Below are positions 18,001 through 26,139 of a stretch of 64,000 bases of DNA, in pieces (position 1 is the stretch's first letter; each line of letters opens with the position of its first letter). The stretch lies in NCBI RefSeq assembly GCF_014284125.1, contig NZ_JACOFX010000016.1, positions 99,154-163,153 of the forward strand. The letters run 5' to 3'. The notes beneath the pieces were generated by a model. That model saw only the letters and a list, made by a program, of their open reading frames with translations, did not search any database and was not told the DNA's origin. Position numbers and translations under genes: made by a program. This stretch comes from Undibacterium umbellatum. Lineage in GTDB: Bacteria > Pseudomonadota > Gammaproteobacteria > Burkholderiales > Burkholderiaceae_D.

Positions 18001-18886
18001 AAATGACATCCAGCAAACCCGCTACTACTTCAGGATTATCTGCATCGGCAATGCTGTCCATCAGCATCAGAGGAAAGCGCTGCAATATACTCAGTTCTGT
18101 CTCGTTCAAGGCATTCGCGACTTCAGATCTCAAGGTGACGACATCGGCGAAAGCATGACAGGCATCGGCCACAGCATGCATGGACAATTGCGCAGCACAT
18201 GTAGAAAACGCCTGCAATTGGGCGGCATAGCATTGCAGGGTAGCTGCATCAGTTTCGCCGCCCAGGCCAAAATGCTCATCGGCAGCCAGGGTCATCACCA
18301 GTGCATCGAGGGCATCGTGCAAGTCGAAAGACTGTTTGGGGGTGCTTAACTGTTCTGCCTCTATTTGTACCACCGCTTCGGCAAATGCTGGTGTCGCAGC
18401 AGGCACCAGGAATAGTGCAGGTGCGTCCTCAACCTCATCTACGGGGGTTAGCGGATCGCTATTTAGTAACTGCCGTAATTCGCCAGAATCACCGTGACTC
18501 AAAGGCAGGGGCCAGCTGGCTGTCGATAGATGATCGATCAGGGTTTCTATATTTTTGTCGCCATGATTCAAGGCATGGCTGGCCAGTAGATCAGGCCACT
18601 CGCTGAGCAAATAATATTCTGCTTCGGTGAGTTTGCGGTTCTGGTTATACAGGCTGATCAGGTTGCGCTCTATCAACGCGCAGACCCAGTGCAGGCCTGG
18701 CATGTCAGCGGCACTGGCTGCTGCGCGTATGCGCCGCAATTGCTCTATATAACAAGCCAGTGCGCGGGTAACTATGGCAACATCAGTAGAATGGGTGGCG
18801 TCTGTTTCCAGCGCATTGAATACCTCATCCAGGGCACCGAGGACGACATGGCTGAAATCTGTAGCATGGTTTTCTAGCTGTTCCAT
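15023..18886 (-). CDS. Hybrid CheA-type histidine kinase, ChpA/PilL-like
   Basis: A 1287-residue multi-domain kinase. Residues 1-480 contain helical segments resembling degenerate Hpt/FimL-like domains without the acceptor His. Residues ~515-610 form one good Hpt with His556 in AAHTLKGAA. Next come a dimerisation region, an ATPase domain (ILRNAVDHGIE, DDGAGLD, SGRGIGMDMV), a CheW-like regulatory domain, and a C-terminal receiver (VVDDSLSAR, VDMEMPRMNG, LVKPF). It is the central kinase of a twitching-type chemosensory system. ChpA of Pseudomonas is longer with more functional Hpt domains; this one seems to keep a single active Hpt. No CheB or CheR gene is present in the operon. Confidence 0.93.
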   Translation of the reverse strand: MEQLENHATDFSHVVLGALDEVFNALETDATHSTDVAIVTRALACYIEQLRRIRAAASAADMPGLHWVCALIERNLISLYNQNRKLTEAEYYLLSEWPDLLASHALNHGDKNIETLIDHLSTASWPLPLSHGDSGELRQLLNSDPLTPVDEVEDAPALFLVPAATPAFAEAVVQIEAEQLSTPKQSFDLHDALDALVMTLAADEHFGLGGETDAATLQCYAAQLQAFSTCAAQLSMHAVADACHAFADVVTLRSEVANALNETELSILQRFPLMLMDSIADADNPEVVAGLLDVIYDPVWNGTEALAEPSTEIEVNEANEATEATYTELEQSEDTEHGLAMQEISSDMLALFAREFGLMADMLAADLAAVLAAGDDGEKRHLALQNYVEALLRIATTSESIGLTALHRFLSLLANLVSAQTEALDNQQISLLNDLPAKLTGYLSNPTEEVPALELLALLMDQVWSQTATMDGNESLFAELINVNIIEEIHDGEELAVSITESDVSIQLPDDLNTELFDGLLQELPIQVGSFTSAIEKFSSGAGSMQDVEQAKRAAHTLKGAANTVGIAGIANLTHHLEDLLIALSNKQSLPDQALSELLTEAGDCLEAMSEAVVDGGTAPAQSQQVLQQVCDYVSFMNSGEFLVRSEPVPSSQSVAVTSAAQPASVVLDLVEPGSHAAEPMLRVPAKVVDELLRLAGENVISNAQIQEQLKQTQKQSKAIQKHDVLFQKLIADLETLVDVRGMSSPQKKASISTTDGDFDPLEFERYSELHTITAQLVEARTDAFEMSNHIDEQLHGLAELLEVQRRLQMENQHAVIRTRLVPVTTIVSRLQRSVRQTCRLLDKQVNLNILGANTNIDSNMLNDLTDPLMHILRNAVDHGIETASSRLGVNKPADGLIELSFAREGNSIVVRCKDDGAGLDYAAIRRTALKRKMISAERILSEEELARLILVPGFSTRDSSTQTSGRGIGMDMVHARILEMKGSLNLRSVAGQGLVVELRLPASLLSEHTLMARVAGHMMAISSRRIIDIHYITDAQIDTLADQPVYRVGDAVHKLLKLDQLLGMQDHRKEARSYGYPVLLISTDTGATCAVQVQELVDGREVVVKKFGRYVPKIQGTIGAVILGDGSVAPVIDLPELLRASTQQYVNADDAHTGLPVQTDHQAAHVRTALVVDDSLSARRATAQIMRDAGYEVRTAIDGLDAVAILDEVIPDVILVDMEMPRMNGLELTSHVRARKLDKRIPIIMITSRSTQKHRQQGDAAGVDAYLVKPFSEDALLQHINRLTGV

Positions 18887-18956
18887 ACTGCCTCAGATGG
18901 GTAAGTTGGAAAGAGAGAAACCTGCGCAAAGCCTTGCGCAGGTTTGAGTGGTGGTA

Positions 18957-20762
18957 TCAGGCTGCCAGTTTGAAGACACGTACAGTAGACAAAAGCATCC
19001 TTGCATATTCCACCAGGTTGGTGGTTTGCGCAGATTGTTCGTCGAGTTGCAAACTGGTTTGCTGATTGGTTTTCTTGATCTGTATCGCTCTGTCCAGCAG
19101 CTCCTGACTGGCCTTTGCCTGGCCATGGGATTTGATGGCAATTTGCTGTACTGATTCCACCAATTCTGTTGTGGCATTCTGGGTCGCCTGCATTTGCAGA
19201 CCGGCCTGTTCTGCCAGACGGCTGCCTTCCACCACCTGGGCAATTGCCGAGTTCATGGTGTTGACCGTATCTGATGTTTCCAGCTGGATGTTATTGACCA
19301 GGCCAGAAATTTGCAGCGTCGCCTGACGCGCATTTTCTGCCAGCCTTTGCACCTCATCCGCAACCACCGCAAAACCGCGACCAGCTTCACCGGCAGATGC
19401 TGCATGCATACTGGCATTCAGCGCCAGGATGTGAGTACGTTCGGCAATCGCATTGATCAGACCGACCACGCCGGAAATTTCTTGTGAACGTTCACCCAGA
19501 CGTTTAATCCGTTTTTCTGTTTCACGTATGATGTCGCGGGTACTGTTAATACCACCCACGGTGCTGTTTACCGTATCCATCGCCAGTTGTGTTGAGCGTA
19601 TGGCATTGTCAGCAGCGCGGTTACAGGTTTGTGCCAAGTCAGCAATATTGCGCATTTCTTCAGAAGCATTCGACAGTGACAAAGTCGTATGTTCCACTTC
19701 CAGCCTTTCTTCTGCTGCCGCTGCCATCACGTTATCGGACTGCGCTTTCACTTTCAGCGTGGCCTCGGTCACGTCGGCAGAAATATTACTTACATCGCGC
19801 AGCACTTTGGCGGTTTCGCTGGTCAGCATGTTCAAGGCATCAGACACTGCACCAGTCACGTCGGCAGATACTGGCACTTTTACTGTCAAATCTCTGCTCG
19901 CCAGTTGCGCCACCGCCTGCAACAAGACCAGCACGGATTCATTGAGTTTTTCATTTTCATCTTCGATGGATTTGCGGCTGGCTTCACGTTCATCCACCAT
20001 CTTGTCAAACTGGCGTGAGAGTTTGCCAATTTCGTCAGGATGATTACTGCGCGCCCTTACGGTGGCATCGCCCTGTGTCAATTTTTGCATAACGCCGATC
20101 AGATGCGATACCGGCTTGGTGATACTGCGCGTCATCCAGTAAGCAACACCAACCACCAGCAAGATGGAAAGTGCGGCCACTGCGGCCAATACGTTTTTCG
20201 CTGTCAGGTAAGTGTTATCGGCTGCGGCACCATCCCTGTTCACCAGCTTGGTTTGGTAATCAATCAGGCTATCCATGGAAGAAAACCATTTTTCCTGATC
20301 GGCTTGCAGATTTCCCAGCAGCCAGGTAGTCGCTTCTGCCTTTTTACCTTCAGTCGCCAGGCGCATGAATTCCCTTTGCGAAGTACCGTATTTGGTACGT
20401 GCCTCGGTGGCTGTCTGGAAAATGCCTTTTTCTTCAGCGCTAGTAATCAGTTTTTCAAAATTGGCAATATTTTCTTCCTGATTCTGTCTGCGTGACAAAA
20501 TCAATTGCTGTTCTTTTTCAACTGCCGATTGATCATTCAAGAGCAGCATATTACGCATCGAACGCGCATTGGCATTGACATTACCGAGCATCTTGTAAGC
20601 CAGCACAACCTTGGGATAGCTGCCATCCACAATACGGTGGGTACCTTCATTGATGCTCTTGAGGTTGGACATCGCCAGCCAGGCCGTTACCGCCAGCAGC
20701 AATAACACCGCTGTAAATCCCAGACTGAGCCGGATACCAATATTCGGAGTACGTAATTTCAT
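18957..20762 (-). CDS. Methyl-accepting chemotaxis protein, PilJ-like
   Basis: A 601-residue chemoreceptor. An N-terminal membrane helix (LGFTAVLLLLAVTAWLAM) and a second near residue 200 (VLAAVAALSILLVVGVAYWM) enclose a helical periplasmic sensor domain like 4HB_MCP. A HAMP-type region follows (TRSITKPVSHLIGVMQKL) and then a long signalling coil. The hairpin tip reads ERTHILALNASMHAASAGEAGRGFAVVADEV, with His and Ser where classical receptors have Gln/Asn and Glu/Arg, a pattern seen in PilJ-type receptors. GGAG precedes the ATG at 20762. Absence of a nearby CheR or CheB makes methylation-based adaptation uncertain. Confidence 0.92.
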   Translation of the reverse strand: MKLRTPNIGIRLSLGFTAVLLLLAVTAWLAMSNLKSINEGTHRIVDGSYPKVVLAYKMLGNVNANARSMRNMLLLNDQSAVEKEQQLILSRRQNQEENIANFEKLITSAEEKGIFQTATEARTKYGTSQREFMRLATEGKKAEATTWLLGNLQADQEKWFSSMDSLIDYQTKLVNRDGAAADNTYLTAKNVLAAVAALSILLVVGVAYWMTRSITKPVSHLIGVMQKLTQGDATVRARSNHPDEIGKLSRQFDKMVDEREASRKSIEDENEKLNESVLVLLQAVAQLASRDLTVKVPVSADVTGAVSDALNMLTSETAKVLRDVSNISADVTEATLKVKAQSDNVMAAAAEERLEVEHTTLSLSNASEEMRNIADLAQTCNRAADNAIRSTQLAMDTVNSTVGGINSTRDIIRETEKRIKRLGERSQEISGVVGLINAIAERTHILALNASMHAASAGEAGRGFAVVADEVQRLAENARQATLQISGLVNNIQLETSDTVNTMNSAIAQVVEGSRLAEQAGLQMQATQNATTELVESVQQIAIKSHGQAKASQELLDRAIQIKKTNQQTSLQLDEQSAQTTNLVEYARMLLSTVRVFKLAA

Positions 20763-20840
20763 TTTGCTCTCCACAAGAAAAACATCAAAGACTGCTTATT
20801 CAAACAAGGCTCAGCCAGATTTTGCTTAAAGTTTTATGCT

Positions 20841-21398
20841 CTATGCGCTACGGCTGAGTTTTTCAAAAAAACTTTCATGATTGAAATCCAGCCAGACCTT
20901 GTCATCCTTGACGAAGGCGGCTGTTACATGGGCTTCCAGTGTTGCTGGCAATTGCGGCATCTGTGTGATGGTACGCAATTCCGTCAGCGGTTGCGGATAA
21001 CTGTCTATCAGCATGCCAACGGCATTTTCTGCCTTGTCCAGTATCAAAAATAATTTAGACGCCGCAACTTCAGACCTGCGGCCACTAAGCACCAGGCCCA
21101 GATCAAAGATGGGCACCAGATTGCCACGCAGGTTGATCAAACCAAGCAAATAGGCTGCTGCACCCGGCAGAGGCGCAACAGCCTGTGGTCGTATCACTTC
21201 ACTCCCTACCTCAGCCCGGATCAGCAAATTCAGCGAACCCACGCGATAGCCATAACGCTTTCTTTCGACTAGCGGTGCCACATCGCTCCACAACAAATCA
21301 CCGGGTGGAGTGAAGCGATCCAGAGCAATGCTGGGTGGCAGCCATTCCGTAGGCAGCCCGGCATTGCTGGATGTGATTTGACTCATGACCGCCCCCAT
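20841..21398 (-). CDS. CheW-domain protein, PilI-like
   Basis: A 185-residue CheW-type adaptor in the pilI position, between the receiver genes and the receptor gene. It has the expected RYGYRVGSLNLLIRAEVGSEV strands, GLINLRGNLVPIFDLG core with the NLRG turn, and a long N-terminal extension of ~50 residues typical for PilI. The ATG at 21386 (four codons in) has a GGGGG stretch upstream and may be the true start. It couples the receptor to the ChpA-like kinase. Confidence 0.9.
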   Translation of the reverse strand: MGAVMSQITSSNAGLPTEWLPPSIALDRFTPPGDLLWSDVAPLVERKRYGYRVGSLNLLIRAEVGSEVIRPQAVAPLPGAAAYLLGLINLRGNLVPIFDLGLVLSGRRSEVAASKLFLILDKAENAVGMLIDSYPQPLTELRTITQMPQLPATLEAHVTAAFVKDDKVWLDFNHESFFEKLSRSA

Positions 21399-21421
21399 GC
21401 ATGGGTAAAAGGATATTGAAA

Positions 21422-21787
21422 TCAGGCAGCGATTTTGAGCTGATCGATGATCTGGTCAGCGGTATAGGGTTTGGCGACATAGCCTTTGGCACCTTGCAAC
21501 TGGCCCCAGATCTTGTCAGCTTTTTGAGATTTGCTGCTGACAAAAATGATAGGAATGTCTTTGGTTGCAGGGTCTTGCGTCAGACTGCGGCAAGCTTCAT
21601 AACCATCCATCTCTGGCATGACGATATCGAGGAAAATAATCGAGGGTTTTTCGGCCTTGGCTTTTTCCAAAGTATCCTTGCCACTGGATGCGGTGATTAC
21701 CACATAACCGGCATCGGTCAATATGCTTTTGATGTTGGCCAGTTCAGTCGTGGAATCGTCAACAACGAGTGCTTTTTTCATGCCCAT
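21422..21787 (-). CDS. Single-domain response regulator, PilH-like
   Basis: A 121-residue CheY-type receiver. It begins MGMKKALVVDDSTTE, has FLDIVMPEMDGYE with the phospho-acceptor Asp, SSKSQKAD at the switch Thr/Ser position, and VAKPYTADQI with the conserved Lys. The ATG at 21787 has GGGAG six bases upstream. The longer open frame is the previous gene in another frame. In Pil-Chp systems PilH acts as the second receiver, taking phosphate from the ChpA kinase. Confidence 0.92.
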   Translation of the reverse strand: MGMKKALVVDDSTTELANIKSILTDAGYVVITASSGKDTLEKAKAEKPSIIFLDIVMPEMDGYEACRSLTQDPATKDIPIIFVSSKSQKADKIWGQLQGAKGYVAKPYTADQIIDQLKIAA

Positions 21788-21864
21788 GATGTACTCCCGA
21801 GATGTGTAGATGAAACACCCTGATCCCCAGGGTAAAGGTAATTGTGCAAGCTTGCGATAACGAT

Positions 21865-22773
21865 TCAGATACCCATGGCCAGATCGCGGCCCTTGTCCAT
21901 TGCAAAGATGGCGTCCCCTGCAGTCAGGGTCTTTTCCACCACAGCGCGAAACTTCAAATGCTCTACAGGTTTGGTCAGATAACTGCTGCAACCTGACAGG
22001 GAACCACGTATACGGTCAAAAGGTGAAGACTTGCTGGTTAACATAACGACTGGCGTGTGCTTGGTTTGCGGATGACGACGGATGATCTTGCAAATTTCAT
22101 AGCCGTCGGCACCGGGCATGACGATGTCGAGGAAGATGATGTCGTAGTTTTTTTTCTCCAGCATTTGCAAGGCTTGTTCACCTGTTTCTGCACAGTCGGA
22201 AGCAATCTTCATGGAACGCAATTCAAGGTCAATCTTGATTCTTGCGGTGGGGCTGTCATCAATAATCAAAGCGCGATGAGCGGTTTGCATGACCGCTGCC
22301 TGAAAATTCTTTTGCACCAGTGGTTGCACAATAGCTGCTTTGTTCATATCTGCCTTTTGAAGCATGGCGGCACCGGCGGGTAATTCCGCTGGCAACACTT
22401 TTTCCAGCTCACCTGCTACCTGATCCAGCAAAGCCAGCATCTTGGTCGGAACCAGGGGATGCAGTAAATGATATTTACCTGGCTTTGCCTGACCCACATT
22501 CGAAATAAAAACGGTTGCGGGTTCAGGAATATTGCGTGTTGTTATCAGCTCCTGCAAAGCAGCCCTGGCCTGACCATTGTCGGGGTCAAGTATGACGATA
22601 TCCGGATCAGCAGCCTGACTGGCATCAAACAGCGCATAGGAATGCTTGCGACCGCTGGCCATGGTCAAGCTGAGCACGCTGCGCACCAGACGCAATTCAT
22701 ACTCAGACAAACCAAATACACTAATCAGAATTTTTTTTGAAGCGCAGGGGAGCGCCGTAGAGATGCTGTTCAT
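21865..22773 (-). CDS. Two-domain response regulator, PilG-like with pseudo-receiver
   Basis: A 302-residue protein. Residues ~160-285 are a complete receiver (IIDDSPTARIKID, FLDIVMPGADGYE, MLTSKSSPFD, LTKPVEHLKF), closely PilG-like. Residues ~12-130 look like a second receiver-type fold that lacks the acidic pocket (KKILISVFGLSEYELRLVRSVL, then DIVILDPDNGQ). PilG proteins are normally about 130 residues, so the N-terminal half is an addition. The start is the ATG at 22773 with GAGGT upstream; 41 further in-frame codons upstream are the translated riboswitch and are not coding. It is the first gene of the chemosensory operon. Confidence 0.9.
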   Translation of the reverse strand: MNSISTALPCASKKILISVFGLSEYELRLVRSVLSLTMASGRKHSYALFDASQAADPDIVILDPDNGQARAALQELITTRNIPEPATVFISNVGQAKPGKYHLLHPLVPTKMLALLDQVAGELEKVLPAELPAGAAMLQKADMNKAAIVQPLVQKNFQAAVMQTAHRALIIDDSPTARIKIDLELRSMKIASDCAETGEQALQMLEKKNYDIIFLDIVMPGADGYEICKIIRRHPQTKHTPVVMLTSKSSPFDRIRGSLSGCSSYLTKPVEHLKFRAVVEKTLTAGDAIFAMDKGRDLAMGI

Positions 22774-22803
22774 GAGCGACCTACCTCTTAACGAAACACC
22801 GCT

Positions 22804-22897
22804 GTTGCGGATTACGGTACCTGGCTGCCCTGCCATGATCAGCGAGGGCCCTGTAGTTTTGCGTCCCACTCTTTCGGATGGTTTGCCTTTAAACAAC
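22804..22897 (-). promoter_or_regulatory. Cyclic di-GMP-I riboswitch (GEMM) aptamer
   Basis: Read on the minus strand, the leader contains GGCAAACCATCCGAAAGAG and then TGGGACGCAAAACTACAGGG. This agrees with the GEMM-I P1b stem capped by a GAAA tetraloop and the conserved GACGCAAA joining segment. The second helix follows as TGGCAGGGCAGCCAGGTACC. A short closing stem (GTTGT with GCAAC, 22893-22897 and 22804-22808) brackets it. The operon start codon is only 30 bases further, so it would control translation or early transcription of pilG-like and all downstream genes. Confidence 0.93.
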
Positions 22898-23062
22898 GCT
22901 GATGCTATCCCTATGAACTACTTCTCATCCATAGGGCGGTACACCAACCACAGTGCCTCATGCGAAGCACCGTTACCCCAATGTAGTTCAAGAATTTATA
23001 AGCTACAAGGAAAAAGTTAACATTTTTTTGCTTTTTATTTTTTCATGCAAAGTATGCAAAAT
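22898..23062. promoter_or_regulatory. Leader promoter region of the riboswitch operon
   Basis: This interval lies between the end of pdxJ and the aptamer, both on the minus strand. It contains A/T tracts near 23020-23045 and a GC hairpin around 22950-22967 (GTGCTTCGCATGAGGCAC on the minus strand, with one G-U pair). No convincing sigma-70, sigma-28 or sigma-54 boxes were found by eye, so transcription may start here or run through from pdxJ. Confidence 0.35.
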
Positions 23063-23791
23063 TTAAGCTTGCTGGCAAATTTTTGCGTATTTTGTGAGCA
23101 CTTCAGCAATGCCCTGCTCCAGGCATTCAACGATTACCGCATGGCCTATGGATACTTCAAGTATGCCGGATATGGTCAGGAATTTGGCCAGGTTATCCAG
23201 GTTCAGGTCATGCCCTGCATTTACCCCCAGACCAGCATCCTGGGCACGCTTGGCGGCGGCAGCAAAGTCCTGGAAAATCTCTTCACCCTTTGCCGTGCCA
23301 AAATGCTCGGCATAGGGTTCGGTATATAACTCGACCCGGTCGGCACCGAGTTCTTTGGCCAGATGCATATCCTGGTTGTCGTAATCAATAAACAAGCTGC
23401 TACGTATGCCCAGCGCCTTCAGTTCAGCCAGTACGGGACGTAAAAAGTCAGCATCCTTGCGCAAGTCCCAGCCATGGTCAGAAGTCAGCTGATCTGGCGC
23501 ATCCGGCACCAGCGTGCATTGAGCAGGTTTGTGGCGTTTTACAACTTCGAGAAAGTCTGGCGCGGGATAACCTTCGACGTTCAATTCCACACCACGCGCC
23601 TGGCATAGCACACCCAGAGTTTCCACATCCGAATAACGCGCATGCCTTTGATCCTGCCGTGGATGCAGGGTAATCCCACGCGCACCGAGATCCAGGCAGC
23701 GGGCAGCAAAGGCCTGCACGTCAGGGTAATTGCGGCCACGGGAATTGCGCAGCAAGGCGATTTTGTTGATGTTGATGGAGAGTGCGGTCAT
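23063..23791 (-). CDS. pdxJ: Pyridoxine 5'-phosphate synthase
   Basis: A 242-residue TIM-barrel enzyme that condenses 1-deoxy-xylulose 5-phosphate with 3-amino-2-oxopropyl phosphate to form pyridoxine 5'-phosphate. It has the family start LSININKIALLRNSRG, GITLHPRQDQRHAR, VPDAPDQLTSDHGWD, ELYTEPYA, and the closing GHDLNLDNL and SIGHAVI phosphate-binding motifs. Standard length. PLP made by this route is needed by the several PLP enzymes in the window, though no direct regulation is apparent. Confidence 0.97.
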   Translation of the reverse strand: MTALSININKIALLRNSRGRNYPDVQAFAARCLDLGARGITLHPRQDQRHARYSDVETLGVLCQARGVELNVEGYPAPDFLEVVKRHKPAQCTLVPDAPDQLTSDHGWDLRKDADFLRPVLAELKALGIRSSLFIDYDNQDMHLAKELGADRVELYTEPYAEHFGTAKGEEIFQDFAAAAKRAQDAGLGVNAGHDLNLDNLAKFLTISGILEVSIGHAVIVECLEQGIAEVLTKYAKICQQA

Positions 23792-23941
23792 GTTGATTCC
23801 AAAGTTCGGGCAAGGTAATGAAAAATCATCATTGCAGATTTTTCTTGTTCAAGTATTCATCATGGACTTGCTTGTCGGTTTGTACAAGTAACACAGCGGG
23901 GTGATTTGCTGGTGTATCTGTTTTGCTTAAATAATCTGATG

Positions 23942-23972
23942 AAAAAAATAAGCCAGCACAACAGTGCTGGCT
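23942..23972 (-). terminator. Rho-independent terminator after liuD
   Basis: On the minus strand an AGCCAGCAC / GTGCTGGCT stem with a four-base loop (23951-23972) is followed by TTATTTTTTT. It lies just beyond the liuD stop and closes the long bio-liu transcription run. Confidence 0.85.
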
Positions 23973-23996
23973 TTATGGTACGAACTCCAGACAAGC

Positions 23997-25997
23997 TTAC
24001 TGCTGGAAAGCCAGCAACTGCGCCCCCTCAGTCACCTGATCACCAATCGCATACAAGACTTCATCAATCACACCATCATGCGGTGCAGAGATCGTATGTT
24101 CCATCTTCATCGCTTCCATGATCAGCAGGGCATCGCCCTTCTTCACTTCCTGCGCCTTGTTGACGAGCACAGCGACGATCTTGCCTGGCATAGGTGCAGT
24201 CAGGCGGCCAGTCTCGGCCTCGGCTTCACCGGCATGTGCCAGCGCATCAATGTAATGCAGGTCAGTATGCCTGCCCTGACTAAAGACGTGGAAATGTTCA
24301 CCATCCCGCACAACGGTGGCAGCCACGGTCTGGTCTGCAATCTTGATGACAATGTCATTCTCATGCGCCAGTGCCAGTTTGACTTGTGCTGTCGCTGCAC
24401 CAGCCTGCACTTGCCAGCCGTCTGCCAAATAAGTCACCTGCACTTCATGGGTCTGTTCTTCTTCAGTGAATTGCAGACTACGTTGCATCAGGCTGTTCAT
24501 GCGCCAGCCGTGGCTGGACTGCCATGGGTCACAACTACCATTTGTAGACTTCTCTGAGTTCAGCAAGAACACGACGGCCAGTGCCAGTGTCGTCATGTTC
24601 GCCGCTACCGGTGTCGGGAACAGTTCTGCCTGATTGCGCTCTATCAGGCCAGTGTCCAGATCAGCACCAGAAAAAGCCGTGCTGGTCACCAGGCGAGACA
24701 GGAAAGCAATATTGCTGTGCAGCCCAACGATCTGATACTGCGCCAGCGCTTGCGCCATGCGCGCCAGTGCTTCTTTCCTGTCTTTGCCCCAGACGATCAT
24801 CTTGGCAATCATGGGGTCATAGAAAGGGGAAATCGTATCACCTTCACGTACACCGCTATCGATACGGAAAGCAGCCGGATCAGTAGCACCTCCGAGTTCA
24901 AAATTCACTGCAACAGGGGTGCGGGCATGACGCAAAGTACCTATCGATGGAAGGAAACCTTTTTCAGGATTTTCTGCATACACGCGTGCTTCTATGGCGT
25001 GACCATGTATCTGTAATTCATTTTGTTGCAGCGGCAGTTTCTCACCGGCAGCAACACGCAATTGCCATTCAACCAGATCAGTACCAGTGATCATTTCTGT
25101 CACCGGATGTTCGACTTGCAGACGGGTATTCATTTCCATGAAATAGAAAGAACCGTCCTGGTTGGCGATGAATTCCACCGTACCGGCACCGACATAGCCA
25201 ACTGCTTTTGCAGCAGCCACGGCAGCATCACCCATGGCGGCACGGCGTTCTGCCGTCATGCCTGGTGCGGGTGCTTCTTCGAGTACTTTTTGATGGCGGC
25301 GCTGTACCGAGCAATCGCGCTCAAACAGGTAGACGCAATTGCCGTGAGTATCAGCAAACACCTGTATTTCTATATGACGCGGTCTTTGCAGATATTTTTC
25401 TGCCAGCACTTTATCGTCACCAAAAGAGTTGATGGCTTCACGTTTGCAGGATGCCAGCGCATCCTTGAAGTCAGCCGACTTCTCGATGACACGCATGCCC
25501 TTGCCACCACCGCCAGCACTGGCTTTCAGCAAGACCGGGTAGCCAATACGGTCAGCCTCGATATGCAAGAAATCAGCATCCTGGTTATCGCCATGGTAGC
25601 CAGGCACCAGCGGCACATTGGCTTTTTCCATCAAGGATTTCGCAGCAGATTTGCTGCCCATGGCTTCAATCGCCGAGGCTGGCGGGCCGATGAAGGCGAT
25701 GCCATTCTTGGCGCAAGCTTCAGCAAATTCACTGTTTTCTGACAAAAAGCCATAGCCAGGATGTATCGCCTGCGCACCAGTCGCCAATGCGACTTCAATG
25801 ATCTTGTCAGCGCGCAGATAACTTTCCTTGGCAGCCGCGGGGCCTATCAAAACTGCCTCATCACAAACTGCAACATGCTTGGCGTTGGCATCGGCTTCGG
25901 AATACACAGCGACAGTCTTGATGCCCATGCGGCGTGCGGTAGCAGCAACACGGCAAGCAATTTCGCCACGGTTGGCGATAAGGATTTTGGTAAACAT
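23997..25997 (-). CDS. liuD: Methylcrotonyl-CoA carboxylase biotin-containing subunit
   Basis: A 666-residue biotin carboxylase plus carrier subunit (LiuD/MccA). Order of parts: biotin carboxylase domain from MFTKILIANRGEIACRV, ATP-grasp with KASAGGGGKGMRVI, active site EMNTRLQVEHPVTEMITG, a linker, and a C-terminal biotinyl domain with EAMKMEH where Lys631 carries biotin. With LiuB it carboxylates 3-methylcrotonyl-CoA in leucine catabolism. The ATG at 25997 is chosen by family alignment over an upstream extension. It follows bioB after a 142-base gap. Confidence 0.93.
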   Translation of the reverse strand: MFTKILIANRGEIACRVAATARRMGIKTVAVYSEADANAKHVAVCDEAVLIGPAAAKESYLRADKIIEVALATGAQAIHPGYGFLSENSEFAEACAKNGIAFIGPPASAIEAMGSKSAAKSLMEKANVPLVPGYHGDNQDADFLHIEADRIGYPVLLKASAGGGGKGMRVIEKSADFKDALASCKREAINSFGDDKVLAEKYLQRPRHIEIQVFADTHGNCVYLFERDCSVQRRHQKVLEEAPAPGMTAERRAAMGDAAVAAAKAVGYVGAGTVEFIANQDGSFYFMEMNTRLQVEHPVTEMITGTDLVEWQLRVAAGEKLPLQQNELQIHGHAIEARVYAENPEKGFLPSIGTLRHARTPVAVNFELGGATDPAAFRIDSGVREGDTISPFYDPMIAKMIVWGKDRKEALARMAQALAQYQIVGLHSNIAFLSRLVTSTAFSGADLDTGLIERNQAELFPTPVAANMTTLALAVVFLLNSEKSTNGSCDPWQSSHGWRMNSLMQRSLQFTEEEQTHEVQVTYLADGWQVQAGAATAQVKLALAHENDIVIKIADQTVAATVVRDGEHFHVFSQGRHTDLHYIDALAHAGEAEAETGRLTAPMPGKIVAVLVNKAQEVKKGDALLIMEAMKMEHTISAPHDGVIDEVLYAIGDQVTEGAQLLAFQQ

Positions 25998-26139
25998 GTC
26001 TCTAACCTTTTGGGTGGATGTATCTACGATAATTAATTGCAATTATTAGTCATCAGAAAAAGGCTCTTCCTTCACTTTGCCTTCCTCTGTGTCTCATTTT
26101 TCTCTCTGTGTGCTCTGTGCTGAAGATTTATGGTTTTAT

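Noticed and set aside
22774..22896. In-frame N-terminal extension of the PilG-like protein upstream of 22773
   Set aside because: The 41 codons coincide with the riboswitch aptamer; the conserved RNA motifs explain the sequence and a ribosome site precedes the ATG at 22773.
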